A stretch of DNA of 25,968 bases from an uncultured Faecalibacterium sp. (GTDB lineage Bacteria > Bacillota > Clostridia > Oscillospirales > Ruminococcaceae), in NCBI GenBank assembly GCA_900540455.1, contig UQGD01000030.1, positions 1-25,968 of the forward strand. Direction: 5' to 3'. The position numbers were made by a program, and so were the translations under genes. Under the pieces are notes generated by a model. It had not been told where the DNA came from and did no database searches. It saw nothing but the letters and a program-made list of their open reading frames with translations. How positions within the stretch are numbered: position 1 is the first letter of the stretch; every line of letters begins with the position of its first letter. Positions 1 to 7,854 of this stretch are shown piece after piece.

Positions 1-1396
1 CCTTGTACGCTTCGCTCTTCTCGTCCGTCTTTTCCGGCAACTGCACCATGATAAATTTACGGTGCCCGCCGTCCTCGGCATTCAATTTTATTACAGCATG
101 GGCAGTGCTTCCTGTTCCAGAAAAGAAGTCGAGAAAAATCCCATTTTCAGAATCGTTACAAACACGAATAAAATGGGCAATCAATGAGACCGGCTTCGGC
201 GTTTCAAATACTGCGATTCCTCCAAATAATGCTACAAGTTCTCGTTTTGCTGAATCATTCGTCCCCACTTTGTCAGCAAAAAGCATTGTCTCCGGAGTCA
301 AACCTTGTTTTCCTTCGGTTAAAAACTTTTTTATACGCGGAACACCCATTCCATCCGAACCAAACCATATTCTGTTATCTGCAATCGCTTCCTGCATTTT
401 TTCTTTTGTATAACGCCAGCAAGAACCAGACGGCGGGTTGAACTCAAGTCCCTTAGGCGATGTTAGGGTATAAAATTGATTCCGCGTTCCGTGTCCTGCT
501 TGCGCAATCGCAGGAACAGAAGTCCAAACACCTCTAGGGTCCCCATCTGGATTTTTGTACCTATCAATTGCATCGTCATCCATCGGTTCCAAACCGATTG
601 CATCTATTCTTTGTCCAAAATTTTTTATAAAGCAAACGATATAGTCGTGTCTTACCGAAACAATTTTTCGATTCTCACGAGTTTTTCTTTTTTCCCAGAT
701 AAAAGTTGCAATATAATTATCTGCTCCAAAAATTTCTTTTCCTATTGAAATAATCGAATTCAATTCATTATCATCAATGCTAATAAACACAATCCCATCA
801 TTCGATAGCAAGTCTTTTGCAATTTTCAGACGTGGATAGATCATGTTCAGCCAATCCGTATGGAACCGCCCATTGCTTTCGGTGTTGGTCACAAGGCGGT
901 TGCCTTCTTCATCATACTGACCGCTATTATCCATATAGTCCGCCGCACTCTGGGCAAAATCGTCCTCATAGACAAAATCATTGCCGGTGTTGTACGGAGG
1001 GTCAATGTAGATCATCTTGACCTTGCCCAGATAGGTTTCCTGCAAGAGCTTCAGCACTTCCAGATTATCGCCCTCGATGTAGAGGTTCTCGCTGTCAAAG
1101 CCACCGGGAGTGCCATCTTTGCCAACGCTATCCGCCACAACGGGACGCAGGGTTGCCGTGATGGGCGCATTTGCCGCCAGCATCGCCTTTTTCTTGTCCG
1201 GCCATGTAAACTGGTAGCGCTCTTCCCGACCTTCCACGATGGAATCGGAAAGCTCCTGCCGCAGAACGTCAAAGTCAATGGCATGTTCCACCTTGCCGTC
1301 ACGTTTTACCTCGGTAATGGCGTTGGGGAATAGCTTGCCAATTAAATCTATGTTGCGCTGTATGCCGTCAAGGCTGTGCATTTTTAAGTTTTCCAT
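1..1396 (-). CDS. mod: Type III-like site-specific DNA (adenine) methyltransferase, Mod; 3' end cut by window edge
   Basis: The reverse strand is open from an ATG at 1396 to the window edge (465 codons, no stop). It carries the beta-class amino-methyltransferase order: catalytic DPPYNTG at about residues 132-138, then the AdoMet-binding FSGTGSTAH motif at about 425-433, with a variable target-recognition-like stretch between. Known Mod subunits methylate adenine in an asymmetric site and give specificity to a type III Res helicase-nuclease; the Res gene would lie beyond base 1. A GGAGGA ribosome site precedes the ATG inside the end of the upstream ATPase gene, and the gap is only 4 bp, so the two are probably coupled. 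The N-terminal third (about 840-1396) is GC-richer than the middle (about 120-840), which looks AT-rich. A solitary methyltransferase is possible but less likely in this operon. Confidence 0.93.
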   Translation of the reverse strand, partial: MENLKMHSLDGIQRNIDLIGKLFPNAITEVKRDGKVEHAIDFDVLRQELSDSIVEGREERYQFTWPDKKKAMLAANAPITATLRPVVADSVGKDGTPGGFDSENLYIEGDNLEVLKLLQETYLGKVKMIYIDPPYNTGNDFVYEDDFAQSAADYMDNSGQYDEEGNRLVTNTESNGRFHTDWLNMIYPRLKIAKDLLSNDGIVFISIDDNELNSIISIGKEIFGADNYIATFIWEKRKTRENRKIVSVRHDYIVCFIKNFGQRIDAIGLEPMDDDAIDRYKNPDGDPRGVWTSVPAIAQAGHGTRNQFYTLTSPKGLEFNPPSGSCWRYTKEKMQEAIADNRIWFGSDGMGVPRIKKFLTEGKQGLTPETMLFADKVGTNDSAKRELVALFGGIAVFETPKPVSLIAHFIRVCNDSENGIFLDFFSGTGSTAHAVIKLNAEDGGHRKFIMVQLPEKTDEKSEAYK

Positions 1397-1400
1397 AAAT

Positions 1401-3629
1401 TTATTTTTCCTCCGGAATCCCCATCATCATATTATAGTGAGCCAAATGTCCCATTTCTTCAAAGATCAATCGAAATGCTTCCAAATAAAGACTGACCGAA
1501 TTCTGTTGTAGCGGTGCGCAGCAGATATCATCGAACTTACTATGCGATCCATCATTCGCCCATGCAAGCAATGTTTTCACTATCCATCGGTGATTTTTAT
1601 CCATTTTATCTGGCAACTTGTTCAAAGATATACCACCATAGTATTTATAATAATGCTCCAATATCCGTCGCATCGTATTTTGGAGAGAATTACTGCTAAC
1701 TTCATCTTGGTGATCAGACGCATATTTGACATCATGCCAAAGTATTTCATATGTTGATTGAACCGGATTATCGTTATTCCAATTTATTTTTGATATTCCC
1801 TTATATTTTCGAATCGTCCAATAGTTCATTTGTTTTGGTATTTTTTTATCCAGCGATTGATTAAATGTAACTTCCTTATAAAAGTACAGATTATGTGACA
1901 ATACAAATAGCTGTCGTATATTTGATGAGCCATAGTATATAGACTCATACAGGTCACGAACCAAAGTTGAAACAACAAAAAGAACTTCGCTATCCATACT
2001 CGAAACAGGGTCATCAATTACAACAACTTGCTCAGAAGTTATTCCAGAATCATCCTGACTTCCTTTAAGAAGCGCATAAAAGTAGAGAAACGTAACGAAA
2101 TTTTTCTCTCCCTCACTTAATGTCTTATTCACGGGCGTTCCATCGTTTCGGACAAGCCCATAGCTATGCTCATCCGAACCAACTTCAAGTCGAAAACCTG
2201 TAAATCCAAATTCTTCAAGCCATTCATTGATAAGGTCTTTCGTTGGAATAACGCTTGTCCATGCAGCTTGTAAATTTTTGATATCTGCTTCAAGCCCTCT
2301 TTTCTGTGCCAATCCTTCTCTAATTTCCGTATTCAGAGCAGCAATCTCATCTTCTAACTTCTTTTTTCCTTTTCTATATGCGGCAATATCAGAAGAAGCA
2401 TCATTCACAATAAAACGCCAAATTTGCTTTTTCAGCAATGCCTGCTCTTTACCAAGTTGCGAAACCATTATATTATGCTCTTGGATTTTGCAATTTGATT
2501 CCCTAACCAAATTAACAAGTTCTTCTGGAAGATTTCCATATTCCAAAAGTTCAACCGGCATACTTGGATTAGCTTTCTTTGACAGCAATAATTGTTTATT
2601 ATTATCAATTACATTTTCAAGCAGCTGTAAAGAAGCTTTGAACGTCTCTACATCCATGAAATCTGCGTTTTGCTGTAAGATAAAATTCAGCTGATTCAAC
2701 AATTGGCTACTACTAGCATCATACTGAGATATGATTTCATCGACTTTTTTTATATTCGTCAAATATGTTTCATCAAAGTATTGATCCAGTTTTTCTTTCA
2801 AGTTATCTTGAATTTTACCCTGACAGAATGGGCAAACGCCGTCACTACGATCAAGATAAGTCATGCCAGCTTTTACCCAGTCACTATTATTTAGTTTTTT
2901 TATCAATGCGCTGATATCAATATCTTCTTTTCCGACAATTTTCCTTTTCAAAATCGGCGAACGGCTGAGTTCCAAAAACTTTGTAAAATTCGGAAGCGAA
3001 ATTTCAGGAAGCACCATAGGCTTTTCACCAAATGCAACCTCCGCTCTATTGCTCAGTTCTTCGCGAGAGAATAGCGGCTCTTTGTTTGACACTGCTTGCT
3101 GAAGGAGCTGCTTCTGAAAGTTAGTTTTACTATTCAAGAAGCCTTCCATTCCATCTCTCAAAGAACTAGAATCAAATCGTTGTTTTCGAGACCAGAATAT
3201 ATCTGTGTATTTCTTTTCAAATGCCACCAATTCGGCCTCTTTGCCACTTTTTCCGTCTACTCCCTTTAATGTATTCGATTTTTTTGTCCGTTCCAAATCC
3301 AACTCATGAATTTGCTTTTCTAATTCTCGAATCTTCTCTTTTGTTTCCAGTTCTTCTTTGCCAAGCGTGAATATTCCTGGCATATCCGAGTCATCTTTGA
3401 AGTTTTCTGCAACAAAATCCGAATTATAGACTTTACAGGGAAATGCACTTCCATTTTCCCACTCAACGGTACAATTCGGATATTGCTCTGGTGAACGAAG
3501 AACTCTGCTAATCGTCGTTTTTCCCGAACCATTTGAGCCGAACACAAAGTTCAATTTCTTCAGCTTATCCATAGTTTGAGTTTCATTTCCAAATGTTGCC
3601 GTATTTTGAAGGGAGATTCGAGTAATCAT
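1401..3629 (-). CDS. RloC/PrrC-like AAA_13 ABC-type ATPase, candidate anticodon nuclease (742 aa)
   Basis: An ABC/SMC-like ATPase. It has Walker A GSNGSGKT (31-38), a charged coiled-coil-like middle with a CPFC pair (C266, C269) resembling the zinc hook of RloC, signature LSEGEKN (504-510), Walker B VVVIDDP (535-541) and a SHN H-loop (578-580). The C-terminal tail after the ATPase holds R654, E658 and H696 (in NDGSH). The RxxxE spacing matches the Arg-Glu pair of the PrrC anticodon nuclease, and a histidine follows. In known relatives, PrrC cleaves tRNA-Lys when its partner type I R-M enzyme is inhibited, and RloC responds to DNA damage. Here the gene lies 21 bp after DUF4391 and 4 bp before mod, so it is probably co-expressed with the modification system. 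It is visibly AT-richer than its neighbours, suggesting separate acquisition. Nuclease activity is inferred; an RNase-inactive ATPase is the alternative. Confidence 0.82.
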   Translation of the reverse strand: MITRISLQNTATFGNETQTMDKLKKLNFVFGSNGSGKTTISRVLRSPEQYPNCTVEWENGSAFPCKVYNSDFVAENFKDDSDMPGIFTLGKEELETKEKIRELEKQIHELDLERTKKSNTLKGVDGKSGKEAELVAFEKKYTDIFWSRKQRFDSSSLRDGMEGFLNSKTNFQKQLLQQAVSNKEPLFSREELSNRAEVAFGEKPMVLPEISLPNFTKFLELSRSPILKRKIVGKEDIDISALIKKLNNSDWVKAGMTYLDRSDGVCPFCQGKIQDNLKEKLDQYFDETYLTNIKKVDEIISQYDASSSQLLNQLNFILQQNADFMDVETFKASLQLLENVIDNNKQLLLSKKANPSMPVELLEYGNLPEELVNLVRESNCKIQEHNIMVSQLGKEQALLKKQIWRFIVNDASSDIAAYRKGKKKLEDEIAALNTEIREGLAQKRGLEADIKNLQAAWTSVIPTKDLINEWLEEFGFTGFRLEVGSDEHSYGLVRNDGTPVNKTLSEGEKNFVTFLYFYALLKGSQDDSGITSEQVVVIDDPVSSMDSEVLFVVSTLVRDLYESIYYGSSNIRQLFVLSHNLYFYKEVTFNQSLDKKIPKQMNYWTIRKYKGISKINWNNDNPVQSTYEILWHDVKYASDHQDEVSSNSLQNTMRRILEHYYKYYGGISLNKLPDKMDKNHRWIVKTLLAWANDGSHSKFDDICCAPLQQNSVSLYLEAFRLIFEEMGHLAHYNMMMGIPEEK

Positions 3630-3650
3630 TTTATCACATCCTTTAACACA

Positions 3651-4301
3651 TCAGCCAATGCTCTGAATGGTCTTTTGCAAGACTTTCGCCTGTTGAACCA
3701 TCTCAAATTTCTTCTTCGGCTGCTTTTCCTTACGAATTTTGGCTTCCAATGTGGCAATCTGCTTTTCCAGCTGCTCACGCTGTTTCTGCTGTTCCACACT
3801 GTCTTTCAGTGATGTATTTTCTCCTGCTCCAAGCACATCACCCGCGATCTGACGGACAAAGTTCTCGTATACAGCATCCAGCGTAAGCCCTTCCAGATGC
3901 ACCGGCAGGTCGTCTTCGTCCAGCCAGTCCGTAGAATAATAGCGGTCAACCTTAAAGGCCGTCTTGCCTGTCGCAGCCTCCTTGTAGCCGATGACAGCAC
4001 GATACTTGCCCTCGTATTCCAGCAAAAAGAGGATGTGATACGGAATTTCCCGGTCGATCTGGCGCAGCACACTTTCGTCCAGCTCCGGGGCAGACAGCCG
4101 TACCTCGAACACCTCGATCTCCGTCACCTGCCCGCCAGCAGCCAGATTCAGGGTGGTAGTCGCAATCTTATTGCGCCAGTAGATGATCTTGATCTGCTCG
4201 ACAAAGGCTTTCTTCATAGCCGGAGTGACAGCAATGTTCTCATAGAACTTCTGCTTTGGGATGCGTTTATTGAACTCGGTATTCATAGGCAAACCAAGCA
4301 C
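3651..4301 (-). CDS. DUF4391 domain protein (216 aa)
   Basis: The protein matches the DUF4391 pattern as I know it: an early LGLP-x-x-T, then FNKRIPKQKFYE, a central IDREIPYHILFLLEY stretch and a charged C-terminal coiled-coil-like tail (about 160-216). The family is uncharacterised but is commonly found between SNF2 helicase and Mod genes in R-M-type islands, as here. Start choice: GTG at 4301 has AGAGGTG six bases upstream and puts LGLP at the N-terminus. An in-frame GTG at 4310 would add three residues but has a poorer site, and an ATG at 4286 would cut into the conserved start. The gene begins 19 bp after the helicase stop and ends 21 bp before the ATPase, consistent with one transcript. 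A structural or regulatory role in the helicase/Mod complex is only a guess. Confidence 0.85.
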   Translation of the reverse strand: MLGLPMNTEFNKRIPKQKFYENIAVTPAMKKAFVEQIKIIYWRNKIATTTLNLAAGGQVTEIEVFEVRLSAPELDESVLRQIDREIPYHILFLLEYEGKYRAVIGYKEAATGKTAFKVDRYYSTDWLDEDDLPVHLEGLTLDAVYENFVRQIAGDVLGAGENTSLKDSVEQQKQREQLEKQIATLEAKIRKEKQPKKKFEMVQQAKVLQKTIQSIG

Positions 4302-4320
4302 ATTTTTCACCTCTGTTCGT

Positions 4321-7300
4321 TCATTTTACAACAAGGAAGCAAATCAGCTCAAAATCATCCAGTCCGGACACCTGACTGAGCAATGCCGTTGTTCCGCCCG
4401 CAAAGAACAGGCTGTCGATGTCGCTTTCTTCTTTAACATCAATGATTGAATCAATGGCTTCACTCAGCAATTCGGACATTTCTGCCATGTCCTTTCCATC
4501 ATCTGTTTCCCGATTGAAGCGTTCGTACACCTCCTTAATTGGCTCAGACTTTCCACGGCACAACAGCCGGATATCATCCAGCATCTTTTTGGGGTTCAGA
4601 TAGTCGCAGATGATCTGCCCATCCATGCCGATGTAAACCATGTAGAACGGATGGATGCGGTTCCGATTGTCCACATTGACGCTGTTATTGATGTTTTTCA
4701 GCACGAAGATCACACCCTCCGGCAGTTCATCCGTAGCTGGAACCACCGCATGAAGTCCACGGGGCTTCTTGTCCAGATCGCCGTTGTGCTTGATGTAATC
4801 CAGCAGGTCGAGCCGGAACTCGTTCAGGCCCAGATCCATAATGGAGATGCCGTCCGACATATCCTCGATGTCAACGACCTCTTCCTGCAAGCGTTTCAAC
4901 TGTGCCTTGCGGTACTCCAAATCGCCCTTTTCTTCGGGGTTGATAAGGTCATCATCGCCGGTGGAGGTCATAACGGTGATTTTCATGCGGGTCTCCACAC
5001 GGGATTTCAGGTTGATGTAATCGTCCAGCGTCAGATCAGGCCAGAAATTCACAAGCTGGATGTACTGGTTTCTGCTACCGATACGGTCGATTCGTCCAAA
5101 ACGCTGGATAATGCGTACCGGGTTCCAGTGAATGTCATAGTTGATCAGATAATCGCAGTCCTGCAAGTTCTGACCTTCAGAAATGCAGTCTGTCGCAATC
5201 AGCACATCAATTTCCGTGGCACTACCGGGCATCAGAACATCCCGGTCTTTGGAAATGGGAGAGAAGCAGGTCAGCACGTTGTTGAGTGTTGCCTTGAAGC
5301 CTTTGATCGTGGTACGTCCGTCAATCGAGCCGGTAATTACAGCGGTATTCAGCCCATATTTCTGCTTTACGAATGTACTCACATTGTCAAAGAGGTACTC
5401 TGCCGTATCCGAAAATGCAGAAAAAATCAGCACTTTCTTGTTGCCGACATTGATCGGATGCTCAATTTTTTCAGACAGCAGCTGGAACAGTTCTTGCAGC
5501 TTTGTGTCATGCTGCGGCGTGATATCTGCCACCATAAAGGTCAACAGCTCCAGAATTTCTGCATCTTTCCGAAGCTCCGTACGCCAGCTCTTCCAGTCCA
5601 TATCCGCAAGGTCGATTTTGACTTTTTTGCCGACGGTGAAAAAGTCAGTGTTTTCATCGTCCATGTCAAAATCGTCTCCGGCCATGTCGTATATATCCAG
5701 ATCAGCGTGACCGGAGCGTTCAAACTGGTCAATGGACTGAATCGTACCATCAATCAGTTTCTTGATGCGCATCAGGGTCAGCTGGAACGAATGTACAGAG
5801 CTTTCCAGCCGTTTCAGCAGGTTGATACTCATCAACCGACAAATACCCTGCTCACGGCCTCTCTGGGTCAGATTCTCTCCCTTATTGTGCGTCAGCTCCT
5901 GATATTTCTGGATCTTACTTGCGAAGATGTAGTTGGAGGGCATATAGACGCACAAGCTCAGCTGAATCAGCTGCTCATAAATTTCGTTGTAGTTGATGGC
6001 ATTATTCAGGTCCGTCAGGCATGGACGGACGGAAATCGGCTTCAACCGCTCCGGGAACTTTCCGATAGCGTTGGTGTTGTAGTACTTCTCGATATGCTTC
6101 CGAGAACGTGCGATGGTAACACTGTCCAGCAGCTCGAAGAAGTCGAAATCCAACGTCCGCAGCAGCGCATCCGTGGTTCTCTCTTCTGGTTTCAGCTTGC
6201 TCCATGCGTTAAAGGCTTTCTGCGCCTGCTTAAAGATGTCTTCAATGCTCTTTGAGGTGTTCAGCCTTTCATCCAGATATTCGGAGTTTCCCTCATAGGC
6301 AAGAGCCAACTGATTTTTCAAGTCAACAAAGCGGTTGTTGACAGGCGTTGCCGAAAGCATCAGCACCTTGGTCTTGACTCCGGCACGGATCACCTTATCC
6401 ATCAGCCGCTGGTAACGATTGTCCTGCGTCTTGCTATGAGTTCCGATTCCATTACGGAAATTGTGCGATTCATCAATGACGACCAGATCATAGTTGCCCC
6501 AGTTCAGGCGATCCAGGTCGAGGCCATTCGACTTTCCGCCGCTTCTGGACAGGTCTGTATGGAACAGAACATCATAATTCAGCCGATCCGATGCAATCGG
6601 GTTGTTCACATAGTTGTCTTTGTAGGTATTCCAGTTCTCTGCCAACTTTTTTGGACACAGCACCAGAACCGACTTGTTTCGGTTCTCATAATACTTTACG
6701 ACTGCCAGTGCGGTAAAGGTCTTGCCAAGGCCAACACTGTCCGCAAGGATGCAGCCGTTGTACTTTTCCAGCTTATTGATGATAGCAAGCACCGCATCCT
6801 TCTGGAAGTCGTACAGCCGACTCCAGATTTTGCTCTGCTTGAATCCGGTTGCCTCATTCGGCAGTTCGTCTTCTGAGATGTCGTCCAAAAACTCGCTGAA
6901 CACATGATACAGCGTCATAAAGTAGATGAACTCCGGGGAATTTTCTGCATAAGCCGTGCTGATATTTTCCAGAACCACATCTGTGACATCCTGCATTTTG
7001 TCCCGGTCGTTCCAAAGAGAATCAAACAACTTCATGTACTGCTGTGCGAACGGAGCCTCCATACAGTTGACCATGTTGTAGCTGTTATTTCCGCGTTCAC
7101 AGCCAATATCGACCGTTGTAAAGCCGCCAATCGGCATATAAGCGGTCTGTGCTGCGCCGGAATCCACAGTCATAAAGCCAGCCATATTTTCACCGGTGGT
7201 GTTCGATTTGAACGTAGCCTTCCTTCTGATCCAGTCTGCACACTCCTTTGCGATGGCTCTCTGGGTCATCTCATTGCGCAGTTTGATTTCAAACTCTGTA

Positions 7301-7551
7301 CCGTAAAGGCTCGTTTCACGAGAAATGCGGGGAATGTAGAACTCCCGCTTCTGCTTTTCAGCCTTTTCTTTCACAAACGTGGGGGATGTAAAGATAAATT
7401 CAAACTCGTCTATGGTTTCCAGCTGCTTCTTTAGCTCTTTGTAGGCATACATCGAAAAGCAGGCTGCCGCAATAGACACCCTGCTGCCTTTTTTGATCTC
7501 GACCCGTAAATCATCTCGAACGGTATTGGTGATGTTATCCAGAATTTTCAT
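4321..7551 (-). CDS. SNF2-family helicase with PLD-like N-terminal domain (1076 aa)
   Basis: A superfamily 2 DNA translocase. In order it shows a PLD-nuclease-like N-terminal region (about 1-190; pattern GSRVSIAAACFSMYA and FIFTSPTF), motif I ADSVGLGKT (about 270-278), motif II DESH (about 360), motif III SATPVNN (about 400), and in the second RecA lobe motifs V (ATDCISEGQNLQ) and VI (IIQRFGRIDRIG). Such proteins move on duplex DNA and occur in defence operons beside DUF4391 and Mod. I cannot find the HxK catalytic signature of an active PLD in the N-terminal region. Start: ATG at 7551 has GGTGG five bases upstream; an in-frame GTG at 7560 would add three residues but lacks a good site. This is the first gene of the operon, about 70 bp downstream of the predicted transcription start. 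An SNF2-type restriction or remodelling role is inferred. Confidence 0.92.
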   Translation of the reverse strand: MKILDNITNTVRDDLRVEIKKGSRVSIAAACFSMYAYKELKKQLETIDEFEFIFTSPTFVKEKAEKQKREFYIPRISRETSLYGTEFEIKLRNEMTQRAIAKECADWIRRKATFKSNTTGENMAGFMTVDSGAAQTAYMPIGGFTTVDIGCERGNNSYNMVNCMEAPFAQQYMKLFDSLWNDRDKMQDVTDVVLENISTAYAENSPEFIYFMTLYHVFSEFLDDISEDELPNEATGFKQSKIWSRLYDFQKDAVLAIINKLEKYNGCILADSVGLGKTFTALAVVKYYENRNKSVLVLCPKKLAENWNTYKDNYVNNPIASDRLNYDVLFHTDLSRSGGKSNGLDLDRLNWGNYDLVVIDESHNFRNGIGTHSKTQDNRYQRLMDKVIRAGVKTKVLMLSATPVNNRFVDLKNQLALAYEGNSEYLDERLNTSKSIEDIFKQAQKAFNAWSKLKPEERTTDALLRTLDFDFFELLDSVTIARSRKHIEKYYNTNAIGKFPERLKPISVRPCLTDLNNAINYNEIYEQLIQLSLCVYMPSNYIFASKIQKYQELTHNKGENLTQRGREQGICRLMSINLLKRLESSVHSFQLTLMRIKKLIDGTIQSIDQFERSGHADLDIYDMAGDDFDMDDENTDFFTVGKKVKIDLADMDWKSWRTELRKDAEILELLTFMVADITPQHDTKLQELFQLLSEKIEHPINVGNKKVLIFSAFSDTAEYLFDNVSTFVKQKYGLNTAVITGSIDGRTTIKGFKATLNNVLTCFSPISKDRDVLMPGSATEIDVLIATDCISEGQNLQDCDYLINYDIHWNPVRIIQRFGRIDRIGSRNQYIQLVNFWPDLTLDDYINLKSRVETRMKITVMTSTGDDDLINPEEKGDLEYRKAQLKRLQEEVVDIEDMSDGISIMDLGLNEFRLDLLDYIKHNGDLDKKPRGLHAVVPATDELPEGVIFVLKNINNSVNVDNRNRIHPFYMVYIGMDGQIICDYLNPKKMLDDIRLLCRGKSEPIKEVYERFNRETDDGKDMAEMSELLSEAIDSIIDVKEESDIDSLFFAGGTTALLSQVSGLDDFELICFLVVK

Positions 7552-7628
7552 ATCATCCACCGGCTTTATGCTTATCCGTGTTTTTTATAGCCTTGACTAT
7601 GAAAGCACTCTCACAAAACTCTATTTCT

Positions 7629-7657
7629 ATTATACCACCCACTTTTTCCCCTGTAAA
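7629..7657 (-). promoter_or_regulatory. Sigma-A-type promoter of the defence operon
   Basis: Reading the reverse strand, TTTACA (7652-7657) and a perfect TATAAT (7629-7634) are separated by exactly 17 bases. Transcription should start near 7622, leaving a leader of about 70 nt before the SNF2 ATG at 7551. No comparable promoter was seen between the four following genes, whose gaps are 19, 21 and 4 bp. Confidence 0.8.
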
Positions 7658-7703
7658 CGAAAAAGCTGACGGTGTGTAGCGTGCAGCATCCATCAGCTTT
7701 TCG
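7658..7703. repeat. Inverted repeat next to the defence promoter
   Basis: Arms CGAAAAAGCTGA (7658-7669) and TCAGCTTTTCG (7693-7703) pair with a single bulged A around a 23-nt loop. The left arm abuts the -35 box of the defence operon. It could be a second, weaker terminator for groESL (the reverse strand ends in a short T run) or an operator. The sequence alone does not decide. Confidence 0.4.
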
Positions 7704-7710
7704 TGACAAA

Positions 7711-7746
7711 AAAATCGGCACCCGCTTTTCAGCGAGTGCCGATTTT
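7711..7746 (-). terminator. Intrinsic terminator after groEL
   Basis: A 16-bp stem with one C-A mismatch (arms 7711-7726 and 7731-7746) closes a TTTC loop and is followed on the reverse strand by seven T (complement of 7708-7714). It lies about 110 bp past the groEL stop and separates the chaperone operon from the defence promoter. The A/T symmetry means it may also work on the other strand. Confidence 0.85.
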
Positions 7747-7854
7747 GTTACCCTATAGTGCGCTTTGATTTTTGGCGTAAGTGGCGTAAGTTTGGCGTAA
7801 ATCCGCTTTTGCGCGCTCCAAAAATCAAGGATTCATGCGGTTTTTTGGCAGTTA

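Noticed and set aside
4651..6255. A 534-codon open frame on the plus strand
   Set aside because: Antisense shadow of the SNF2 helicase, whose motifs V and VI lie on the other strand in the same stretch.
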